Assembly (NCBI RefSeq): GCF_050436995.1 | Contig: NC_134776.1 | Location: 16,223,001 to 16,287,000 of the forward strand | Length of the DNA: 64,000 bases | Source: Anticarsia gemmatalis | Lineage: Eukaryota > Arthropoda > Insecta > Lepidoptera > Erebidae | Reading direction: 5' to 3' | Part shown: positions 28,101 to 40,100 of the stretch, one piece after another | Layout: each line of letters begins with the position of its first letter | Numbering within the stretch: the stretch's first letter is position 1 | Position numbers and translations under genes: made by a program | Notes under the pieces: generated by a model | What the model was told of the DNA's origin: nothing | Databases searched by the model: none | The model's input: only the letters and a program-made list of their open reading frames with translations

Positions 28101-31100
28101 TCATTGAATTCAACAATACGCTATTCTGAATGAGTAGGGATGTAAAAGTAAACACAAACTGTAACATGATTACAATTCACCCTATGGCGAACGTTTCCTT
28201 GCATCGGTGTACTACACACTAATTAGCGCTTCTGGCGTAAGGATTTCTTGATAAAACAGCGAAGTCTAAACAGAAGCGTGAGAAAGCGATCCGATAAAGA
28301 ACTTTAAGCGTGTCGTTTACTGCTAAATTAGTAAGAAAGATAGTTTTAACAAGATCTCTTTTACTTTTTACATCGTTTACTAGCCATGATAACATTAGGC
28401 GCATTATCGTTTTGAAACTGTACATATAAAGTCGGGGATAAAGTCTTTTCGCATATAATGCGAAAAGACTGTATGTATGAACTTGTAATAAAATCTTTTC
28501 TCTACACAAAAAAGCTCGTTATTTGGGTTCCTCACGAGTAGTGATACGATATGATGAACCGTGTACCCATTTGTGATTCTTGATCATACATACATACTAT
28601 AATGCGAAAAGACTTTTTCCCCGACCTACTATGTAGAGCTATTAGGTATAAATAAATACCTTATTTTTGGTAATAATAACTCAATCGTAGAACTAGAGAG
28701 CTAGTTATAAAAATGTTAATGTCTAAAGTGCTGTTTAAAATGTAGAACGGAACTTACGAAATCCAAGTGGCTTGTTCGTGACAAATGACGTATTAAAAGC
28801 AATCGACCGGAAAGGAACAGCCAAGGATTTCCACGCAGCGCATGAAACACGCTGTTACATTATGTATTTTGATAGAAAACCGTTTTGAATTGATGATAAA
28901 TGATATAGACATCTAGAATTGAAATGCGTAACTTGACATACTCATGGAAAATGATTTATGACGGTAATGTTGGATACTATTAATATAATAAAAAAATTTG
29001 GCGTTTAGATTATACTTACTTATATGTTTTAAATGTTCTGTGTTATGTTTAAAAAAATCATAAAAAATGTGTTTTACACTTATAGAGATCGTGAGACTTA
29101 TTAAAATATGCGTTTCCATAATATTTACAATAGTAAACTATATTTCAGACACAGATTCGTGTAGGTAGCTTATGGGATTTTTGTTAATAATATTTTATAT
29201 TAGATTTGTAAGTTATATTGCATAATTATTACATGGAACCATTCATGTGTTAACTTTCATCGACTATCAAAATATTCTTGATGCTATACACGGAGAGACC
29301 GTTGATTGCACCTACGTGGTTCAAACTACATAATTATACATGAAAGTATATGAAATACTTCGTCAATATTATTTCACTTGAACAAAGAGATACAAACTTT
29401 GCAGTCGTAGTACGATTATTGACTTCTAGAAAGAATAGAAGAATAAAGAAAGGAATACTGTAGGTACACTGTCCCTCTGTCTTCCAACATACAAGACTGA
29501 TATCTCCACTCCCGTTTAAAATACCAGCGTAAGTAATATTAAAATAAAGAATGTATAACGTACGTCAGTGAAGGAATAAAGTTATAAAAATGCATGTGGT
29601 GCCCATAAAGTTACCATAAGCGCGCAAAATTGTGCTTTTTATGTTGATAACCTAAGATTAAAGTGAACGTTTCACGACACAGGAGATAGGAGATATCTTG
29701 AGCATTCATTATTGAAATGACTTCAGTTCAAGACTGAGTGGAGAGATAGCGTTGTCTATTTAGGGGATGGTTGAATGACTCACTTGCAATGTAGGGTAAT
29801 AGAATTGAATGAACGACTGATCTCTGACTAGAATTTAATTAATTTCTAATTGAAAACTTGTGTCTTATTCACATTATGTTAAGTTCAAGTTGACTATACG
29901 TTCAAGACGTTTGATAATATGCTAGTAAATCTGAGGTAGTGATTATTATCAATAAAAAATATACGTCGCTATAATTGGTTTACAAAATGAACAGCTGTTA
30001 CTTATTTACATTACCTTAATTCAAGAATTAAATACACTGTTTTTTAAATAAGCGTGAATCGTGGAATTCATTTTTATTCATACGGATTCAAAGAAAATAA
30101 TAGATCCGACAAGGGCATTGACCTTCGAGTCTCAAAACTGTAAGACTTAAGCAAAAATTGTAACGAGCAATGACGTAATAAATAACTTTGACGGTAGACC
30201 GAAGTAACGCAAAGTATTTAATTAAAACAAACTTTTGTTTATATTGGGCACCCGCTGTATTCCGACCTTGCGATAATTCTGCAATAATTCTTGTTAAAAT
30301 CACAGGCAAAATTGGGTGAAAGTGTGGTGAAAGTTTCAGGCAATAACAATGATTGTTACTGGGTCCATAGGCTGACTACTTAGTAGAGAGTCTTGGCGTG
30401 CGCGATTAATCTAGCTTGAAACTAGATTAATAGAATAATATAAATAAACGATTCCCCAACCCGCACTTGGCCGCACTTTCGAGTGGTGAACGTAAGGCCA
30501 AACCCTTCCTCGTTTGGGAGGAGATCCTTGCCTAGCAGTAGGACTGTAACGAGTTAAAGAAAGAAATAAATAATAATTCTGTGTATTACGAAAACACAGT
30601 AGTTGCAGTTAAAAGGTCACCGTCATCAGATGTACATGTATATTTAAGTCATAAAGCCACTGATCGACGGACGAGTAAGACCGCGGTTTTAAATACCGAC
30701 GAACCTGGCTCGCGGCTCGTTGGTGCTGATCGATTAGCAAGCAAAACAGTCGCAAACATGTCTTGTTCCGAGTCTGAAGCCTTGTGTTATCTCGCCATAG
30801 GATATTACGCAGTTATGAAAAAAAAAAGAAAACGCCCTAAAGTTTGGGTTAAAAGTTGGATTGAAAAAAGGCAAGCTTTGTCACATACCGATGGCGAGCC
30901 GAGTAAAAAATATAGCACGACGACGAGCCGCGAGCCAGGCTCGGCGGTATTTAAAACCGTGGTTTTGCAATGATACACCGGCGAGCTTTACCGACGAGCC
31001 ATAAAACCGCGGTCTTACTCGTCCGTCGATCAGTGGCTTAAAAGATCTAAATATTGATTGTATACAAGGCTCTCTATTAAGTTGTTGGACTATCGTATTT

Positions 31101-34100
31101 TTACAGAGAATCCTTTATTGTATATTACTTATCTGAAACACGCGGTCTCGTGGGATTAATAATGCCTGAATAAACATATGTTTGACAATAGTTTTGTAAC
31201 TATCTATAGCTAATTTTTATAGAAATCCGTTCAGAGTATTACTAGCGGACTTTATTATTCATATTAGTATGATTTGAGTATATTCTAACACCATCTTTCT
31301 CCTATGACAATGGTCCTTGTACATTATTTGTAGTTACTTAAGAGTACACTGAAAGCGGTTACTACTCGTACTAACGCTAAGTAACACAAGTAGTTACTTA
31401 TCGTTTACACCGCTGAAGGGCTCTTGCCTAAACTGTAGGGATAAACTCTGATGTTTCACGCAAGCCGTATGCTGTGATTTTATTTAACCAATGCTTCATA
31501 TTTAACAGTAATTATTAGGTCGGGGTATAAGTATTTTCGCATTATAGTATGTATGAACTCGTAATAAAATCTCTTTGGCTACAAGAATCACAAATGAGTA
31601 CACGGTTCCTTAGGTTCCTTTCAATGAGCTCGTGAGGTACCCAAATATCGAGATTTTTTGTGTAGCGAAACGATTTTATCATACATACTATAATGCGAAA
31701 AGACTTTTTCCCCGACCTAATATTATCTTAGTTATGGTGTTCGATTCGAACGAATCGATTTGTTCTTTAGTATCCACCTACATCTATGGTCATGCATGTA
31801 TGTGAGTAATAAAATAAGTATAACATAACATAATATCTCAAAACTTGCATGAAAATAGTTTTCTTAGAGGGAAAGTACTCTATCCGTAGTTGTCCTGTGT
31901 AGTGAAAACTCAATGCTTTCACTTTTTTCCCAGCAGTGAACAATAATGGTTTAATTTTATGTTTCGATAAAACACAGAAATTCTTTTAAAGCGTGAGCCT
32001 ATATATAGAGAGTTATTGAAAGTATTTTCTAGTGTAAGTACCTAATAATTACAGTAAAACGTACCCAAAATTAAAGTGCCGACAAAAAAGTATGCAAACG
32101 AGTTACAGGCCCGATGTGTCAGGCACTGATTATAGTTATTTTGTGCTTTCCTAGTGGTTATACCCTCAATAAGTGTCGAGTTTCCAAGGAACACTTGCTA
32201 TTGGATACCGTTCACCTATTATTCCGTGTTTTATAGCTTCAAGCAGCTGAATACATACATAAAATTATACTTTTTTCCCATAAGAGTAGGCAGAGATTAT
32301 AGAACGCCACTTGGTACAATCTTTAAAACTTCAACAACTTGTCATACAGGACCGCCGGTTACTAACACTTTACACCTGACCATTTTGCAAAACATCGCTG
32401 ATATTAATATGATCTGTGTGTGTCTTGTAGGGCGTCTTCTACCAGCGTTTCCATTTACAATCAATCATTCGTCAATCAACATTCATTCATTCTCTCTACG
32501 CGACTGAACTATCTGAACATTCCTTTATAAATCCTTCTCACTGCATAATCTTCTAAACCACAACAATCTCTTATCATGCTGAATATCAGCTAAAGATATT
32601 TGTTGAATATTTTGAAACTAATAGTTGTTCAACAAAATGCGTAATTTGGAAAAGTATACAGCGGCTTTCGCTGTACACTTTTCAAAATTATGCATTTAGT
32701 TGTGTTGTTGTTTTTCGAAAGTTTGAAAAGCTAAAAGCATATTTACTACGCAATAAAAATTGTTACGGTTGTTATGAATACCAAATATTTCTGTGATGTT
32801 TCGTAAGTATGATGCATTCTAGCACAGAGGTGAAAAAAGTGTGGTACATTTTGTGACTTACGTTACTTACTTTACTTTGCAATTACTAAAGTTTTACATA
32901 ACTAGCATCGGAAAAGAATTTTCTCAGGTTTTTCTAAACATTAGCTTAACCGATCGAGATAGCGTTATAATTATAACTCGATTTTTCCTGAGGTCAGTTA
33001 AGGGTAATTTGTTTATAATTATTAAGCTACAGTTATCAAGGGTTAAGGTTGGTGATTATAGAAGATACAAGTGAAATTGCGCCTCAGGACGCGAAGAATA
33101 TTAACATAAGTATGATGTCAAATAGAACTAAAAAGTGAATGCTGTGATTTCATAAATATAAAAATTATGGACACAGAGTACTTACATCTAGATTCAATAA
33201 AACTAAATAAAAATAACGTGGGAATCTCTTGGTTACAGTAAATGTGTTGTTTTGACAATATTGTACGGAAAATGTATGTTGCACAAAGACATTTCCTTAT
33301 TTTCTAAACATTATTAGCTAAATCGGTATTGTTATTACATACGTTATTGGCTTATTAGTATGCATACAGTCTTCATTATTAAAAGTAATATAGTAGAACT
33401 GTTCAAATAATAATCAAACAAAGTCCCTTTTAAATCAATTAGTCAAACCTGAATACTAAAACTGCAATTATTTATACAGGCAGCAGAGAGCGGCAATGTG
33501 GAGGACTTCATGCGGCTGTACCTGAGCGAGCCCTCGCGGCTGGCAGTGAGGGACGGCAGGGGGCGCACCGCAGCACACCAAGCCGCAGCCAGGAACAACA
33601 CCAACATACTGCACTTCATCAACAATTATGGTGGAGGTAAGCTTGCTTACGGCATTTGCGGGTCCATCGTGGCAGAACATGGCACAGGATAGACAGGTTT
33701 GGAAGGAAAGAGGGGAGGCCTTTGCCCAGCAGTGGGACACATATATAGCTTTATTCTTTTATTTTTTTACTACGGATATAATGTACAGTCTTCTTTTTTA
33801 TCTTGTTATACTACCTTATCCTACGTTGCGAAAGATCGCAACAATATGCTTGGAGACAAGAACAATGTTTGTGTTTGTGAGACGCAACATATAGTCAGCT
33901 TCAAAGTTATTATACAGTTTCACATCTTCGATTAGTTATACAATTTTGAATATAAAAATCATTTAATTACAGCCATTGCCAAAAAAGTCAAAAACGCAGT
34001 GGTTGTTAAATTAGTTAGTTATTAATACACAGTAGTAATTGCTCTATTTTCAGTGTTAGTACGCTTTTGATTATGTGACAAAGAATACAAATACTAGTAA

Positions 34101-37100
34101 AACTAACCGCCATAAAGTAATTTGAGTGTAAACTTAGTGTCAAAGCTGACCAAGCAACTTGAAGGCATTTTTGTCATATGGTTTGGAGTTTATATGTATA
34201 GTGTTACAAACTATTTAAAAACGGCTGAAGGCGTTGGACATGACTGAAATAACTGTGAGTTAGTGACTATTCCCAATATTTTATGCATAATAATATGTTT
34301 CTTTCGTGTTGTCTGTTTATCAATTTCGGGTGCGAAGATACTTCTATTCATATTTACAACAAACACTTCCCCAATTCCCGAACAATCTTTTTGACCGTGA
34401 TCTGAAGAGACTATTATATTTTTGGAATTAGTACTTTATTGTCAACAATCGATTAATATTTTCTTTGTACTTTTCAAAGAATGGAAATAGTAAGTTCAAA
34501 TACCACTTAAGGGCCGCTCATCTATGGAATGTCTTCACTTTGAAAATTGCGTTACAAAATGAACTATTATCAACAATATAAGACGTTATTTATATAGTGA
34601 GCGGTGATAGCCGAGTGGTATAAGTTGGTACCTCCCACGCAAGTGGTCGCAGGTTCGAACCCGAGGCAACACACCAATGACTTTTCGAAGTTATGTGTGT
34701 ATTAGAAATAATTATCACATGCTCCAACGGTGAAGGAAAACATCGTGAGGAAACCTTGCATGCCTAAAAATTTGTTTAATACATTTATTGCGGGCATGCA
34801 AAGTCCCCAACCCGCACTTGGCCAGCGTGGTGGACTCAAGGCCTAACCCCTCCCTCATTACGGGAGGAGACCCTTGCCCAGCAGTGGGACATTAATGGGT
34901 TAAATTTATTTATTTATTTATTTATATAGTAATATTCTGACTTGAAATACATTTAACAATGGTTGATAAAGAATAATGACCGAACTGATTTTATCAAAAG
35001 CTTAAACATCGTATTAGGTCTTCCTTCGTTAGCATTCGGGTATGTTCGGATTGTCACGAACTTCTATACTTGTATAGCTGTACCTCGATTCTCTACCACT
35101 ATCGACTACCGACAACCGAACTGTCATCGAAAAATTTTATATGAAAATCAGCGGGCTTATCACGTATCTCAGTTGACAGCTAGTGTACGTCAAATGGATG
35201 GTCAGTATTCAGTACATTGCTGCTTTGACGTAACGTGTTAATCAATGTTTCTAAGAGAGAAAACAATGTACAGCATAGTGGTTTTCAAATAAATGTCAAC
35301 TGAGATACGTGATAGCCCCCCTGATCAGCTCCTCTGACGGGTGTCGTATTAAACATTTTGGCAGCTCATTCTAAATGTCAAATGTCGATAGCTAGCCGGT
35401 TGTCGGTAGTCGATAGTGGTAGAGAATCGAGGTACTGGAATAACCCTTTACCAATTCAAACCCCCTCATTTCGGTGGAAACTTACTATTCGTGACATAAA
35501 AACTAATGTTTACAATAGGGTTAGATTTACATAAAAAAGTGGATTTCTCTAAAAGCTGTATTAATTATTTGTATAAGGGTTTACGCCCTAAGTTTAGCAA
35601 AACGTAGAAGATAAGGTAAGTTTTCAACTCAATCATTATTAAAATCATTCTGGGAACGTTTCCGGTGAACAGCGCTGTGGAGAAGAACTACGATCCATAG
35701 CACACTTCCCCTCTTCAGTCTTACATACATAAAATCACGCCTTTTTCACATAATAGGCAGAGACCCAAAAATCTTGTACAGCTTAAGATAGCTTAAATAG
35801 GTTTTCGATTCACAATTTACGCGATTACCAAAAGAGGTAATTTTCAAGTTCAAAAGCCTTATTATTACAGTATTTGACGCGTTTCGAGCATAAACCTACT
35901 AAAAAACTAACGAAAGTACTAAATATAACATTTAACACGAATTTGAAACTGCCATTTATTTTTTATGGTTACTTATTTGATATTATTCCGTCGTTGTTGG
36001 CCAAATTGTGCTCCTAATTACGTCTTTGACCTTTACATTAGGCTTGTAATCATAAAGTACTTGTTTATTAACTTGCTTAGCTATAATTATGCACAATTAT
36101 TTGCTAATATCTTAGTATAACATCTAAATCATAATATTATGCTATAATATGTGCAATTAGTATCTATTTAAAAACAATTTCTAATGCCATGTTAAAATAT
36201 TTCTTTTTATGTAAAGTTTATGTACTTTTTAATGTATTTTATCTTGGAAAAACCACAAAGGAATCATATTTGGCGATTGAATTGTTAGTTCCATGTAATA
36301 GAGTCAATATTGACCCTTTATAGGATTATTTACTGACCTCCTTCTAAATCCCAGCAAAATCTGTATTTAGATGTAAATACAATAATTCATAATAATAAAG
36401 TAAATTTACCGTAGTAACATATTAAAATACAATAAAAATATAAATATGTTTTACAAACAGTAAACTTCAATAACCAGTAACTAAATTGAAGAAGAAAAAT
36501 TAAAGGTTTATTGCACGTGCAAACTAGTAATTTTTCCAAGACACCGGTGGAACTAGAAAGGAAAACAGGAAATTTCGATCAATTCCTTGAAAAACTAATT
36601 TTTACGTTATTGCAAGTTGTTGCATTTCTCCGAAAGAAGGTTCTGGATCAAGCCTTGGGAATGAAAGAAAATTAGTTCTATTATTACGAAGTAAACAAAA
36701 AAGTCTACCTCTATTACGATTGTTAGAATAAGTACAAGTTTCATCAATCAAACGAATAAACTTAATAATTTCCCACTGCTGGTCTTAAACGAGAGAGAGG
36801 TTAAGTCTCGAGCAGGCTTAAGAGCGAGTTTAGAACTTTGTATTCCTTCAAAACCAGGAGATTCTCAAGCATGCAACGTTGCATCACGATGTTTTTAGTT
36901 AGAGCAATTGGTATTATTTCTAATCCATATATATAACTATGAATTCATGAAGTTTACTTCGAAATAAACGTTTTAATAATCTATGCCATCGTTACCACAG
37001 AATAAATAATAGTACCTAATAAATTAACCATACTATAATCGCATTCACGACGGGGGGCTGTCCATTAATAACATGAGAATTTTAATCGCTTTTTAAACTT

Positions 37101-40100
37101 GGTTTTGTGTTACGCGATAAAGTTTTGGGCTAATCCTCTGTCACTGTCAAAGAGACATGCGACATCTTATGCTTCTTCGAAATTCTTAAAAATACCTAAT
37201 GGTATTTTTTTTAGAAATCACACAATAAGCGAAAATAAATGCACGCAATAATCCCACTAAACCCCCCCCCCGATATCATGTTTCCCAGTTTTGTTCCCTT
37301 ATTTCGAGCCTCGCGTGATTATGGGACGGCCCGTACTGAAATTAGTTCTTCTAAGTTCCGCTTGGGGCGCTGATCAATAATTGTAATCTCTCGCCTCGTA
37401 TGTAACAATAACAGTACCTCGATTCTCGACCACTGTCGACTACCGGCAACCGGCTAGCTATAGAATTTTGACATTTAGGATGTACTGCCAAAAAAGTTTT
37501 TACTACGCCCGCTAGAGGCGCTGATCGGATTTTCATACAAAATTCCTCGATGACGGGTCGGTCGGTCGATACTCGATAATAATAGAGAATTGAGCTACTG
37601 TAGCGTGATTCTCTACAATCGGAACCTTCGAGTATCGAGAGTTTGATATTTAGAATGTATTGCATTAATACTTATTACGACGTCCGCTAGAGGCGCTGAT
37701 CAGATTTTCATATAAAGCTTCTCTATAGCTAGCCGGTTGTCGGTAGTCGATAGTTGCAGAGAATCGAGCTATTAGTATATTGGGTTAAATGTACCGACCG
37801 AAATCTGCCGCAAGGCAATCAAATTATTTTTTGTCTCTATGTATGTCTGTGTTCCATGCTGTGTAATTCATTCTCAAGTAAATCTCACAAAAAGGGATGC
37901 CAATTTTCGCGCAAAGCGATGGAACTGTTAGTTACAATATATAAAAGTTCAAAAGCTCGGACGATATAGAGATACACAGCTGAGGCAATTTGTCTAGTTT
38001 TGTAGGAGTCAATGACCTTGTTTGTCGCGCATCGTGAAACTAGGGAAAATCTCATACTCGTCGCCTTTACTCACAGTAGTTTGAGATACTGAGAAAATCG
38101 TCAAAAGCATTTATATGTAAAATATTGTCAAGACTTGTGCAACTATCATGTAAGCAATACATTTGTTGTTCTAGTTAACTTACACAGTTTTATACAGGTC
38201 ACTTAATGCAATTATATTGATGATCATACGTGTATATACTGGAGTCACATTAACCGGTTTTTTTTGCAAGGAGCGAACGCAATTCGAAGGCTCTTATAAA
38301 AACATTGAAAATAATATTATTTATTTCATTCATAATATTATTATTTGTGACTTCTAATCTGATATACTCAATGATTATGATTGACTCTATATCAATTTAT
38401 TAAATCAACTAGCTTACCACTAGACACTCAGTAATTTACATTTATTAACCGTTTAAAGTTTTTATTGCGCAATATCTAGTTTTAATACAACGTTCAATTG
38501 TGTTGTTCATTGAATTTGTAGAATCTTATTGCACAAAGCAGGAGAAGGGGCGGCTCGAGTTTTGGATTAAGGGAGCCATGCGTGACATGCTAAAACTACC
38601 CAAATTCACAAAAAATACGCTCAGACTCAAGTCATGAACAAATCTTTTACAATTGCGTCCTTTCGAGCACTTGTATAAGTGCACTTTTGAAAATTACTAT
38701 CGGCCTCGGTCAGCTTCGCCTGTTTGCCCGGTTTTGTTTGCTTATACATTTTTAAGATTAGATTTTTCAATACCAGTATTGACATTATAGAGCGAAAACG
38801 TATCACGAACGAACTCATATGAACAATGATTGTCTACACTTTAAAGAATCTTAGATCAAGACTTTGACATTAAATAAGTACGTACAGCGAAAATAATTCC
38901 CACTGGGCCCGCTAAAGGCACTGCGGGCTCATCACGTATCTCATTTGACAACTAATTTATGTCAAATTGATGGTCACTACTCAGTACATTGCTGCTTTGA
39001 CCTACCATGCTAATCACTTTATTCTAAGGAAGAAAGCAATGTACAGCATAGTTTCAAATAGTTGTCAGCTGAGGTACATGATAACCCTTAAATTTTCATA
39101 CAAGATTTTTCGATAGCTAGCCGGTTGCTTGTTGATAATGATAAATTTGAAGAAATAGTGGATGCATGGTAGCGTATACGATTGCTGACCACGTCAGGCA
39201 AAGTGCTAATGAGCACATATTTCCATAAAAGCCCGTAGCTTAGTATCATGCCCGGTGCCCTAGGCTTCACTTATCACTCTTCGCCACTCTATCAAGCACC
39301 ATACATTTGCATCATCGAGCTACTCATTAGAAAACCGGCAGAATCGCGAACTATCGAGTACCTTTGACATTGACATTGAGACTCACTTAAAGACTTACCC
39401 TCTTATTCATAAAAATATATTAATATGAAGTTACCAAAGGCTTATAAAGAGTTTTATTTCTTTCACTCCTTAGCAAAATGAAAAAGAGAAAACATATTTT
39501 CGTAGTTTTTTAACTAAAATAAGTTTATAATGTGTTTATAAATAAGAGGGTTACACTTGACATTTAGCGTGTAAATTTTTGTATTTTTTTTGGTACGGAA
39601 CCCATTGTGCGCTTTTAACTCACACTGTGTGCCAATAGATTAATGTTTTGAATTAATTTTCATCGAAAGACAAATTTAACTTACTTTATAACTTAGTCAA
39701 ATATTACTCTATAAAAGTTACATTATGTATGTTTATTTTCAAAACCATCTCCTGCATTCAATAAATAAGACCATTATTTACTAAGTAACAAAGAAACCAA
39801 TTAACATTTGTGCTGACTAAAAATGTAACTAAAGCAAATACCTATTGCTCTTAACAAAGTATAATCAAATTAAAAATCATAATCATTTGTCATCGGGTAT
39901 TTGTTCTGAGCCTGGTTGTTAATGTATCTACATAAGTATGTATTTAGAAGTATATAAGTATGTTTATCAGTTATGTGGTTACCATAGTACAAGCTCTGCT
40001 TAGTTTGGAATCAAATGACCGTGTGTGAGTTGTCCAATGACATTTACAGGAATCGTAATCCCGACTTTTAGTGAAGTGGCGATTACAAACTTTAGTCCAC

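Noticed and set aside
32154..32507. 117-codon + strand ORF
   Set aside because: Starts at a non-ATG codon, AT-driven, no motif, no splice or promoter context.
33468..33740. Minus-strand ORFs over exon 2
   Set aside because: Shadows of the GC-rich exon 2; the + strand encodes the ankyrin repeats.
34603..34675. A tRNA gene on the plus strand
   Set aside because: Same reasoning: the head of an intact SINE with target-site duplication and TTTA tail.
37262..37272. C run as a functional G-quadruplex
   Set aside because: A single 11-base homopolymer; more likely simple mutation or sequencing-prone sequence.
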